Source: a virus. From it: a DNA stretch of 27,210 nucleotides. This document shows, piece after piece, positions 20,579 to 27,210 of this stretch; the first letter of the stretch is position 1; each line of letters starts with the position of its first letter. Location: the IMG/VR virus record IMGVR_UViG_3300048929_000435, positions 1-27,210 of that record; one strand, 5' to 3'. A program made the position numbers and the translations under genes. The notes under the pieces were generated by a model. The model ran no database searches, had not been told where the DNA came from, and saw only the letters and a program-made list of their open reading frames with translations.

Positions 20579-22462
20579 TCAGAGCAGGTCGATCTCGGTG
20601 AGTGCGGATCCGTCCCACCAGAACAGGCGGCGGATGGGCGCCGCGCGGTTCTGGTTGTACGTGCGCAGCTGCTCGAGGAAGGCCCGCGAGGGCGGATACT
20701 GGCGCGAGTAGACGACGAAGTGATCCTTGATGACGCCGTGGTTGTCGCGGGCAGCGACCACGGATCGTTCGATGGCGTCGAAGACTTCACCGCGGCGCGG
20801 CTTGCGGAACGACTTCGCTTCGATCTCGGCCGCGAGGGTCCGCGAGTAGAAGTCGTTCGACGAGGGCCGGCGCCCGTCCACCCCACGCGGTGGGCGAGGG
20901 ATGAAGGCGAAGTCGTGACCGGAGGCCGCGAGCTGCTCGTAGAACACGATCTCGTGCCGCTGCAGGAGCTCGCCAGGGGTGCCGGCGCCGATCGCGTCCT
21001 GCCGCTGCTGCCAGTAGCGGCGGTACGCGTCCTGATCGCCTTCGTCGGGCTCATCGTCGGCGCGGCCGAAGCCACGCGGTCGGCGCGGCGGCTCGCTCCC
21101 GCCAGTCCCTCCGGCTGCCGCCCGGGGCGCCGCGGCGCCGGTGATGCGGTCGAAGGTCGCGGCTGCCGCGGCCTCGTCGCCCAAGTTGAGTGCGAGGTAG
21201 ACGCGGTGCGTCGACGACCCGGGCGTGATGCGTGCGATCTGCCGGGCGAGGTCTGCCTCGAGCTGGTCGATCCAGTCGGCGGTCGCGGTGATGCCTCGGG
21301 CGCCCGATGCGACGTCGGCCGAGTTGAGCCCGACGGAGCGGGGGATCACACCGTTCCGTCGGGCGTACTGCAGTCGGTAACTGGCGTCGTACAGGCGTCG
21401 CTCGGCGCTCGTCATCGTGGCCCTGTTGAGCGGGTCGCGGACACCGCTGACGGCTGCGTCGAACCTGGACGCGCGAGCGGTGGTGACCGTGCGTCCGCCG
21501 AGGGTGACGGTGCCGCGGCCGCGACCGCCAGCGATCACCTGAGCGTCGGTGCGCACCCCGGGGGCGAAGCGCACGGCGACCTGTCCGCGGGGGAGGATGT
21601 AGCCCTCCTCCTCGAGCATGCGGATCGCACGGGATCGGGTTCCGGCGGTGCGGTAGATGTCGTCGACGGTGAGGCGTGAGGGTGTCCCGTACCGAAGCGC
21701 AGCCTTCGGGGTGGCGAGGCCGCGCATACGGACGTTGCCGACGCGGTAGATGTCGGCGCCTTCCCGGATGGCGCGGGCGCCCGACCGGCCGAAGAGGCGG
21801 TCTTGGCGCTGCGGGGTGAGGCTGTTGAAGTACTCGACCGGGTCGGTGGCGAGATCTCCGGCGAGGTCCTCGGATGCGGGAATGTGCTGGCAGTCGCACC
21901 GCGGGTGGCGGAGGAATCCTTCGTTCCACCGGAACCACTTCCCGGCGAGCAGCACGCAGCGTTCGCACGAGGGCGGGTTGAGCATGCGCACGTAGCCGGT
22001 GAGAGCGGGGCGTTGGATGATGTCGGCGCCGTAGACGGATCGGCGGGTGTCGGCGAGGACGGTCAGCGTCAGTGCGGTGAGCGTGCTTGCGGTGCGAGCG
22101 AGCGCAGCGTCAACGCTGAGGCCTTCCTTGATCGCGGTCTTCGTCCACACGATCGGTTCGTCGTAGAGCGTCTCGATCGAGCGGCCATCCGGCGCCGTCT
22201 GCAGGAACGCGGTGGGCGAGACGGTGCTCACCGCCGGCGCGTTCTGGCCGGTCTCGGCGAGCACGCCGTCGATGTAACCGGCGGAGGTGCTCGCGGCGGC
22301 CGAGCGGCCGGTCGCGAGCACCTCGAGGACCTGGGGGCGGACGCCGCCCCACTCGGAGGTGAAGTCAGGCCCCAGCCTCTTCCAGAGCCGGCTGATCGCC
22401 GCGGTCGTCGTTGCCGCGATCGCCTGCTGCTTCTGGAGCTGTGTCTGCGCTGTTCTCAGCAT
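20579..22462 (-). CDS. MuF-like minor capsid protein with toxin-like C-terminal domain, 627 aa
   Basis: The N-terminal part (about residues 15-200) is the MuF head morphogenesis domain: helices around LWKRLGPDFTSEWGGVRPQV and a metal-site-like segment, C166 and C169 in PPSCERC, and C189, C191 and H193 in HPRCDCQH. The middle (about 200-440) is variable. A Gly/Pro/Arg-rich linker (about 440-480) leads to a C-terminal domain (about 495-627) not needed for a capsid role. It includes DFAFIPRPP, SNDF (D537), EIEAKS (E546, E548, K550), NHGVIKDHF (H575, K579, H581) and IRRLFWWDG. This arrangement resembles contact-dependent nuclease toxins. The start ATG 22462 overlaps the portal gene by 98 nt and has only a weak ribosome site. 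Confidence 0.85.
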   Translation of the reverse strand: MLRTAQTQLQKQQAIAATTTAAISRLWKRLGPDFTSEWGGVRPQVLEVLATGRSAAASTSAGYIDGVLAETGQNAPAVSTVSPTAFLQTAPDGRSIETLYDEPIVWTKTAIKEGLSVDAALARTASTLTALTLTVLADTRRSVYGADIIQRPALTGYVRMLNPPSCERCVLLAGKWFRWNEGFLRHPRCDCQHIPASEDLAGDLATDPVEYFNSLTPQRQDRLFGRSGARAIREGADIYRVGNVRMRGLATPKAALRYGTPSRLTVDDIYRTAGTRSRAIRMLEEEGYILPRGQVAVRFAPGVRTDAQVIAGGRGRGTVTLGGRTVTTARASRFDAAVSGVRDPLNRATMTSAERRLYDASYRLQYARRNGVIPRSVGLNSADVASGARGITATADWIDQLEADLARQIARITPGSSTHRVYLALNLGDEAAAAATFDRITGAAAPRAAAGGTGGSEPPRRPRGFGRADDEPDEGDQDAYRRYWQQRQDAIGAGTPGELLQRHEIVFYEQLAASGHDFAFIPRPPRGVDGRRPSSNDFYSRTLAAEIEAKSFRKPRRGEVFDAIERSVVAARDNHGVIKDHFVVYSRQYPPSRAFLEQLRTYNQNRAAPIRRLFWWDGSALTEIDLL

Positions 22463-23954
22463 CCTCGAGCCCCCTCATCGCTGCTTCGAGCTGCGCATCG
22501 CGCATCTCTTGCTCGCGCATCGCGAGGATGCGGTCGGCGTCGACGGGACCGATGCCGTCGAGCTCCATGAGGTACTCGAACGGGTAGCCGATCGTCTTCT
22601 TCTTGACGAGCATGTCGCCCAGCTGTGACTCGCTGCGGATCTCCGGGTTCGCCCAGCGGATCGTGGCGAGCCGTGCGGCTCGTGCGAGCTTCTGGTCCCC
22701 CTTCACCAGCGCGATGAGCCTGTACACCTCGCGCAGGGCCGGGGCGATGAACCGGTGGAACTCGATCGTCTTGCGCACGAGCCCTGTCTCGGAGGCCTTG
22801 AGCCCCTCGGCGTTCACGTTGGACATGCCGACCTTGGTGATCAGGTAGGTCGGGGGAGTGCGGGTCTGCGACGCGATGTGTCCGACGGCGACCTCGATCA
22901 CCTCGAGGAAGCCGGAGAGATCCGCTTTCGGGAACCCTTGCGCCTTGACATCCTTGCCCTCGAAGAACGCGATGCGCTTCTCATAGAGCTCGCGCATGTC
23001 GACGAGCTTGGATCCGATCGGCTGCCCATCGAGACCGAGCAGCGGCACCTTGGGCGGGGCGGTGCCGGTGATGATCCGGGCGTCCATTGATGCATAGTCG
23101 GCGGCGAGGAACGTGTACGCCCAGACGAGGTTGATCGCGTCCTGCATGGACACGGCGCCGGCGATCTCCGAGATCGGGTCGCGCCCCAGAATCGGCCGGT
23201 TCGGCATCTCGACCATCGGGACCTCGCCCATGGGGTTCGGCAGCGGCCACGCCTCCCCACGGACATCGCGCGGCATCCATCCGCCCTCGATGCCGTTGTC
23301 GACTCGGCCCTGGTCTGCCTGAGACTCACGCTGGTCGCGCTGCTGAGGATTCCCGCGCTGGAACTTCCAGAGGTGGGTCCTGGTGTAGAGGTTGGCGTAC
23401 TCGTGGTCCTCGTCAGCCCACGTCTTGATCGCGGCCGTCCGCTTGAGCGGGTTGTACCAGTCGTACTCGATCTCGGCACTCTCGCCGGTCTCCCACGTGA
23501 TCTCAGGCTCATCCGTCGCGGTATCGCCCCAGACCAGCACGAAGGTGCGGGAGGTGACGAGGGTGGAGAGGAAGCCCTGGCTGGACTGCATCTCCATCTC
23601 GTTGAGGAGCCAGTGCTCCCACAGCTCCTTGGCTGCGTCTCCGTACTGCGACTCGTCGAGCTTGATGCCGGTGTGGTTGATGCGCTCGGCCTCGGCCGCG
23701 GCGACCGGGCCACACCAGTTGTCGGAGAAACCGGTGTACCGCTCGGCGTTGGCCTTGCGCCACTCGTCAGTCGCGAAGTTCAGCGGCTGCTCGCCCATCG
23801 AGTACTTCGTGTACCGATCGAACGCCGGTCGCCGCTTCACGAGCCGTGCGTACAGGCGGTCGACCATCTGGCGGGCGTCGCGGGACGCTTCCAGCGCGGC
23901 GGCCGTCTGCTCGTCGAACACCGCGAGCTCGGCGGATCCTGTCGTGGTGTCCAC
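22365..23954 (-). CDS. Portal protein (SPP1 gp6-like), 529 aa
   Basis: Phage portal proteins form the dodecameric ring through which DNA enters the capsid. This one shows the portal pattern YTKYSMGEQPLNFATDEWRK, NWCGPVAAAEAERI, the stem-like EYDWYNPLKRTAAIKTW, NRPILGRDPISEIAGAVSMQ and QTRTPPTYLITKVGMSNVNA. The C-terminus is acidic and helical (AMRGLEDAENSADTA). GTG 23954 follows AGGAGG by 5 nt, and the terminase stop is at 23964. The 3' end overlaps the MuF gene by 98 nt. Confidence 0.94.
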   Translation of the reverse strand: MDTTTGSAELAVFDEQTAAALEASRDARQMVDRLYARLVKRRPAFDRYTKYSMGEQPLNFATDEWRKANAERYTGFSDNWCGPVAAAEAERINHTGIKLDESQYGDAAKELWEHWLLNEMEMQSSQGFLSTLVTSRTFVLVWGDTATDEPEITWETGESAEIEYDWYNPLKRTAAIKTWADEDHEYANLYTRTHLWKFQRGNPQQRDQRESQADQGRVDNGIEGGWMPRDVRGEAWPLPNPMGEVPMVEMPNRPILGRDPISEIAGAVSMQDAINLVWAYTFLAADYASMDARIITGTAPPKVPLLGLDGQPIGSKLVDMRELYEKRIAFFEGKDVKAQGFPKADLSGFLEVIEVAVGHIASQTRTPPTYLITKVGMSNVNAEGLKASETGLVRKTIEFHRFIAPALREVYRLIALVKGDQKLARAARLATIRWANPEIRSESQLGDMLVKKKTIGYPFEYLMELDGIGPVDADRILAMREQEMRDAQLEAAMRGLEDAENSADTAPEAAGDRGNDDRGDQPALEEAGA

Positions 23955-23963
23955 ACGGGCCTC

Positions 23964-25640
23964 CTAGAAGTAGACGAAGCCGTTGTTGGTCTCCGTCGTG
24001 AACTGGCCGGCGGCGATCGCGTCGTTCGCGGCCTCGTGGGCGAGCACGTCAGACATCAGGAAGTCGATCTTCTGGTGTCCGCGGCCATCGGGCTTGGCGA
24101 GGATGTACTGGCGCTTTCGCGTCAGCGGGTCGATCGCGCGGGTGCGCATGATCGCGTTCTTCGCGTGCTCGGTGACGTCCCGGTCCCCGTCGTGCATGAG
24201 CCCTTCACCTTCGGGGGCAGCGAGGTCCGTGCGGTATCGCTCGAGAGCTCCCCACATGCGGCCGATCGTGTAGGTCGGCCATTTGATGAAGATCTCTTCC
24301 CCGTACCGTTCGGCGAGAGCATCGATCTCTGACCCCCAGTAGGGCGGGTCGAGGTAGGCCCGCACGACCGTGAACTCGTTCATGATCGAGTGGAACGCTT
24401 GCCGGACTTCGCTGCGATCGATCCGCAGGGGGTCGCCGGTCGGGCGCCACTGGGTGGGGCGCTCGTCGGCGCCGTAGCGCGGCGTGAAGTGATACAGCTC
24501 CCGGGTGCACAGGCGGATACCTGTCCAGTCCTCGTTGTCGGAGCCGTCGAAGCCGAGTGCGACCTTGGTGCGCGGCTTCACGATGACCCCGGGGACGTGC
24601 TTCTTCTCGAACAGTCCCTGCTTGAGCCAGGTTCCGGATCCGGCGACGTCGCGGTTCCCGAAGAACCTCTCGGCCTGGGCGGGATCCTCGGCGAAGAGCT
24701 CCTCGGCCTCCGCGCCGATCGACTTGATGTCGACCCAGGGCGACCCGAAGTAGACGTACTTGTGGATCTTCTGCCGATCGCGGCGGTTGGCGTAGCTCAG
24801 GTCGGCGGGAGGCCGACGCCAGTACCGGAAGATGTCCTTCGCGGTGCTGTTCCAGGTGCGTTGCGCAACGCTGTTCTCCGACGGATCGAACGCGTTCGTC
24901 GTCTCCATCGTCCGGCCGCCCATGCCGGCAGCGCCGCGCCGCTGAGTCTCGTAGACGTCGACCATCTTGTTCTGCTTGGTCGCCTTGCCCGACTCGTCCT
25001 GGAGCGCGAATGAGATTGGGTTTCCGAGGCGGCTGCTGCCGCTCGAGGTGACCATGTCGATGCGGTCGAGCTCGGGGTCGTCGAACACACCGAGGATCTT
25101 GATGTGATCGCCGCGCACGATGAGCAGATCCGAGAGCGGTCCGAGCTGGATCATCGCGCGAAGCGGGCGGAACACGTTCTTCGCCTGGTCCTGCGAGACG
25201 GCGGTGACCTGGATCAGCGGGGACGGCTGGCGGATGCCCATCGGCTCGCCGGGCAGGTACTCGTACTCCCATCCGCACCCGCAACCGAAGTCGCTGCAGG
25301 CGTAGCCATCGTCCTTGCCCGCCCACCCGCCGAAGATCGTCGGGCCCACGGCTTCGAGGGCGATGATGCCGGCCGCCCATGGACCCTTGCCGAGCTTCTG
25401 GGGGCCCACGATTTGCGATCGCCGGTAGGTGAACGCCTGGTTCAGCAGAGGGCGATCGGGGATCCACTGTGCATCCTCGCGGACGCGGTAGTGGTTGGCG
25501 GTGCACCAGAACTGCCAGTTCGCCTGGGTGAAGGGCTTGCCGCGGTCGAAGCTGTCAGGGACGCGGGCGTGCTGAGTGATCCACGCGTCGCCGACGTCGC
25601 CGAGGGTGGGGAAGTCGACAACCCACTCGGCGTCAGACAC
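23964..25640 (-). CDS. terL: Terminase large subunit, 558 aa
   Basis: The ATPase domain has a Walker A variant GPQKLGKG (residues 79-86) and Walker B FALQDE (D215, E216). The nuclease domain has D365 in GFDGSDNEDWTG, D431 in AYLDPPYWG and D531 in FLMSDVLAHEAAND, the usual acidic triad of RNase H-like terminases. A cysteine-rich insertion (C115, C120 and C122 in CSDFGCGCGW) is unusual and may bind a metal. The enzyme translocates DNA into the capsid and cuts it. GTG 25640 overlaps the small subunit stop (GTGTCTGA). Confidence 0.95.
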   Translation of the reverse strand: MSDAEWVVDFPTLGDVGDAWITQHARVPDSFDRGKPFTQANWQFWCTANHYRVREDAQWIPDRPLLNQAFTYRRSQIVGPQKLGKGPWAAGIIALEAVGPTIFGGWAGKDDGYACSDFGCGCGWEYEYLPGEPMGIRQPSPLIQVTAVSQDQAKNVFRPLRAMIQLGPLSDLLIVRGDHIKILGVFDDPELDRIDMVTSSGSSRLGNPISFALQDESGKATKQNKMVDVYETQRRGAAGMGGRTMETTNAFDPSENSVAQRTWNSTAKDIFRYWRRPPADLSYANRRDRQKIHKYVYFGSPWVDIKSIGAEAEELFAEDPAQAERFFGNRDVAGSGTWLKQGLFEKKHVPGVIVKPRTKVALGFDGSDNEDWTGIRLCTRELYHFTPRYGADERPTQWRPTGDPLRIDRSEVRQAFHSIMNEFTVVRAYLDPPYWGSEIDALAERYGEEIFIKWPTYTIGRMWGALERYRTDLAAPEGEGLMHDGDRDVTEHAKNAIMRTRAIDPLTRKRQYILAKPDGRGHQKIDFLMSDVLAHEAANDAIAAGQFTTETNNGFVYF

Positions 25641-26121
25641 TCACAGCTCGCAGTCGTCGGGTGGGCTCGGTCTTCGCCGGCTTCGCCTCAGACCGCGACG
25701 GCTCCTCGTCGACGGTGGTTGTTGTTCGCTTCTCGGCGAGCTCGTCGCTCGCCAGTCGCCAGCCGTTCTCCTTGAGGCCGGCCGGCGTCAGGCCGAGCTG
25801 GTCGCCGTAGCGGTGCAGCTGGTTGAAGAGTGCGGCCGGGGCAGCCGCGTCTTCACAGCGGACCGAGAGACGGGTGTAGTTGGCGACCGAACGGAGGCGG
25901 AAGTGACGCTCGGCCCACCACATCGCGGCCTGCGGCGTCTTCCACAGTTCGCGCCAGACGACCTTCTCGCGCTCGGTCTGGTCGGGCAGCGGGAAAGCGG
26001 GTGCGCGGCGCTTGAAACCTTCTCTCGGGAGCAGCTTGTAGGTGATTCCGCGCTGCTGGCTGCGCTCCGAGTTGGGGTCGGCGGCGGGTCCGGATCGATT
26101 CCGGGATCCTCCTGATGACAT
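25633..26121 (-). CDS. terS: Terminase small subunit, 162 aa
   Basis: ATG 26121 (MSSGGSRNRSGPAADPN) with GAGGAG 10 nt upstream is preferred to GTG 26130, which is 1 nt from that site. The conserved centre REKVVWRELWKTPQAAMWWA followed by RLRSVANYTRLSVRC and LNQLHRYGDQLGLTPAGLKE is typical of actinophage small terminases; the last is a helix-turn-helix-like DNA-recognition segment. The C-terminus is charged. It precedes the large subunit with an 8-nt overlap and should bind packaging sites, possibly in the non-coding stretch just upstream. Confidence 0.88.
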   Translation of the reverse strand: MSSGGSRNRSGPAADPNSERSQQRGITYKLLPREGFKRRAPAFPLPDQTEREKVVWRELWKTPQAAMWWAERHFRLRSVANYTRLSVRCEDAAAPAALFNQLHRYGDQLGLTPAGLKENGWRLASDELAEKRTTTTVDEEPSRSEAKPAKTEPTRRLRAVSV

Positions 26122-26167
26122 GGCGATCACGCTCCTCGACGGCGTTGCGCCGCAGCGAAGTTCCGAT

Positions 26168-26185
26168 GGGCTGTGCGCCCTCCGG
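26168..26185 (+). repeat. GC-rich direct repeat copy 1 near terS
   Basis: GGGCTGTGCGCCCTCCGG, related with small gaps to 26210-26227; the copies start 42 nt apart. Confidence 0.4.
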
Positions 26186-26209
26186 CGAAATGTTTGAACC
26201 CTCGACGTT

Positions 26210-26227
26210 GGGCAGCGCCCTCCCCGG
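26210..26227 (+). repeat. GC-rich direct repeat copy 2 near terS
   Basis: GGGCAGCGCCCTCCCCGG, related to 26168-26185. It is a candidate small terminase binding site. Confidence 0.4.
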
Positions 26228-26268
26228 CGGTACGGGGCGCGCGGCGCGTCGGGGGGCTCCCCCCACCC

Positions 26269-26490
26269 CTAGGGGGCGGCGGGGGCCTGCTCGGCCAGTG
26301 CGTCGACTGCTGCCCGCACCGCTGCGTCCTTGCTCTCGAGGAGCTTGCGCAGCGCGACGGTGCGCTCAGGAGTGCGAGGAAGCTCGGTGCAGAGCTGGGT
26401 GGCCAGCTCGGAGAAGAGCTTCGAGGTGGCCCGGAGGCGGGTGTCGCGCAGGTGGTCGTAGGTGAAGAAGCGCAGCATCGGCTCGTCCAT
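26269..26490 (-). CDS. Small helical protein, Acb2/Tad1-hairpin-like, 73 aa
   Basis: The start ATG 26490 (MDEPMLRFFTYDHLRDTRLR) is 7 nt after the HNH gene stop; the longer frame is spurious. Two helices are evident: about residues 21-36 (ATSKLFSELATQLCTELP) and about 40-66 (PERTVALRKLLESKDAAVRA). The pattern F-x-x-L-A...P...E-x-x-x-A-L-x-K-L-x-E-x-K recalls the small hairpin family to which the anti-CBASS protein Acb2 and the anti-Thoeris protein Tad1 belong. Those proteins bind and sequester cyclic nucleotide signals. The similarity is my recollection of the pattern, not a search result. It sits between HNH and terminase genes, so packaging-related function is an alternative. Confidence 0.7.
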   Translation of the reverse strand: MDEPMLRFFTYDHLRDTRLRATSKLFSELATQLCTELPRTPERTVALRKLLESKDAAVRAAVDALAEQAPAAP

Positions 26491-26497
26491 CGTGGTC

Positions 26498-26845
26498 CTA
26501 TCTGTCGTTCCATCCGCCGGGCTGGTGCACTGCCGTCTCCTGGGAGTGGCAGGGGGTACACAGGCCGCGGCCGTACTGAGGGTCATCGGGGTTGAGGCCG
26601 GCTTCGATCAGCTGCCGCCGCGAGTAGGGGAAGTGGTCGGCGACCGTGCTGAATCTCTTGTCGCACAGCACGCACACCGGGTCGCGGTCGAGCACCGCCT
26701 CGCGGAAGGCGAGGTGCCCGGCGCTCGTGTAGCCCCGCTCAGCGGCAGTGCCACGTGCGCGGTCGGCGGTGCGGCTGTGGGACGGGCAGCGGCTCTGCCT
26801 CCCCTCGTACAGCACGGGGCAGCCGGTGACGCTGCAGACCCGCAT
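26498..26845 (-). CDS. HNH endonuclease, 115 aa
   Basis: ATG 26845 is the start, 2 nt after the upstream stop (TGATCATG); the longer frame is not supported. The nuclease core contains C58 and C61 in CVLC, D70 and H71 in VADHFPY, N85, and C96, C99 and H100 in LCTPCHSQ: an HNH fold with a zinc-stabilised site. An additional N-terminal cysteine set (C4, C9, C20, H23) may bind a second zinc. HNH proteins next to the terminase are needed for packaging in HK97-like phages by assisting the terminase nuclease, and this one has the right position. Confidence 0.92.
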   Translation of the reverse strand: MRVCSVTGCPVLYEGRQSRCPSHSRTADRARGTAAERGYTSAGHLAFREAVLDRDPVCVLCDKRFSTVADHFPYSRRQLIEAGLNPDDPQYGRGLCTPCHSQETAVHQPGGWNDR

Positions 26846-26847
26846 GA

Positions 26848-27204
26848 TCAGTCGACGAGGTAAGCCACCAGGTCGGGGTTGTCGCGGAGGACAGCCAAGG
26901 TGGGATGTTCCCATCTCAGTACGACCCGTTCTTCTGCTTCGCGGGCGTCCTCTGAGAGCCCCTGCCAGGATGGGCTGCCCATCACCGTTTCGTGCAGCGC
27001 ATGCAGGACCTCGTGCCAGAGAGTGAGCCGGGTCTGCTCGAGGGCGGTCTCAGGGCTGAGGTAGATCGTCGCGGCCTTCGGGTCAGTGTGGCCGTAGTAG
27101 CCCTTCTTCTGAGTGGCATGCTCGATTTGCATCCAGTCATCGCGATCGGAGGTGACCTTGAAGGTGACCGTTCCGATGCGGACCGAGGTGGGGTGGGGCA
27201 GCAT
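26848..27204 (-). CDS. Zincin-like protein with HExxH, 118 aa (5' end near window edge)
   Basis: Contains LWHEVLHALHE (H64, E65, H68, E72), the metal-binding helix of metallopeptidases. The preceding strands TIYLSPETALEQTRLTLWHE place the substrate-side edge strand as in small zincins. The rest is charged and has no signal peptide. Phage proteins of this size near the head module are often annotated simply as metallopeptidase-domain proteins; I cannot tell whether it is an active protease. ATG 27204 is the only visible start, but the ribosome site would be outside the window, so a longer N-terminus is possible. It is separated by 2 nt from the HNH gene. Confidence 0.78.
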   Translation of the reverse strand: MLPHPTSVRIGTVTFKVTSDRDDWMQIEHATQKKGYYGHTDPKAATIYLSPETALEQTRLTLWHEVLHALHETVMGSPSWQGLSEDAREAEERVVLRWEHPTLAVLRDNPDLVAYLVD

Positions 27205-27210
27205 GGAAGC

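Larger units (their letters stand above)
26122..26268 (-). other. Non-coding GC-rich stretch before terS; candidate cos or terminase-binding region
   Basis: 147 nt without a convincing gene. It holds a GGGGGGctCCCCCC hairpin near 26250-26263, a GCGCGCGGCGCG core near 26237-26248, and two similar direct repeats (26168-26185 and 26210-26227, both GGGC...GCGCCCTCC..GG). This is the usual place for a cos site and the binding repeats of the small terminase. The cut position cannot be seen in a prophage. Confidence 0.4.

Noticed and set aside
25853-26266. Alternative minus-strand frame across the terS start (137 codons)
   Set aside because: Its sequence is arginine-rich, lacks family features and runs across the terS gene, whose frame has clear motifs.
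1-27210. CRISPR arrays, insertion sequences and rRNA genes
   Set aside because: No regularly spaced repeats, transposase motifs or rRNA segments were seen.

Overview
The window is high-GC actinobacterial DNA that holds the left end of an integrated temperate siphovirus (prophage). Codon use, the leaderless TAGRNT-type promoters and the head and tail protein families suggest a host in Microbacteriaceae, probably Microbacterium. That assignment is inference; no rRNA gene or species marker is present.

Layout. (1) 1-1140, host: the C-terminal half of a UvrA-like ABC ATPase, ending in a 16-bp hairpin terminator. (2) 1197-1234: the 3' part of a tRNA on the minus strand, most likely tRNA-Arg(CCG), cut at the anticodon loop. 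This is the attL junction. (3) 1235-3981, plus strand: a near-perfect direct repeat that may be integrase arm sites, a tyrosine integrase, and a run of small early-type genes of unknown function. Several of these carry their own TAGACT, TAGGAT or TAGGCT -10 boxes; two boxes sit exactly 6 nt from an ATG, so the mRNAs should be leaderless. (4) 4006-4046: a 14-bp bidirectional terminator where the two transcription directions meet. (5) 4065-27204, minus strand: one tightly packed late operon, read right to left. Its order is zincin-like protein, HNH endonuclease, a small protein resembling the Acb2/Tad1 hairpin family, small and large terminase, portal, MuF-type capsid protein with a toxin-like C-terminus, a structured RNA element and tRNA-Tyr, scaffold, major capsid, head-tail connectors, tail terminator, major tail protein, tail assembly chaperones with a -1 frameshift, tape measure, distal tail, gp37-like protein, three tail-tip or fibre proteins (one with a glycerophosphodiesterase domain), M15 endolysin and three small membrane proteins including the holin.

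The late genes make a complete siphovirus particle and lysis cassette. Integration is served by attL and the integrase. The repressor, excision and replication genes and attR are not visible and should lie to the right of the window, together with the intact tRNA.

Main points for a second look: the MuF protein with a CdiA-like nuclease candidate at its C-terminus, followed by a structured RNA and a phage tRNA-Tyr where an immunity gene might be expected; an Acb2/Tad1-like candidate anti-defence protein next to the terminase; an internal Shine-Dalgarno and start inside the endolysin gene; a hairpin with a potential 9-nt pseudoknot after the major tail gene; the TTTTTTC frameshift site; and a GDPD domain on a tail protein with one altered metal-ligand position.
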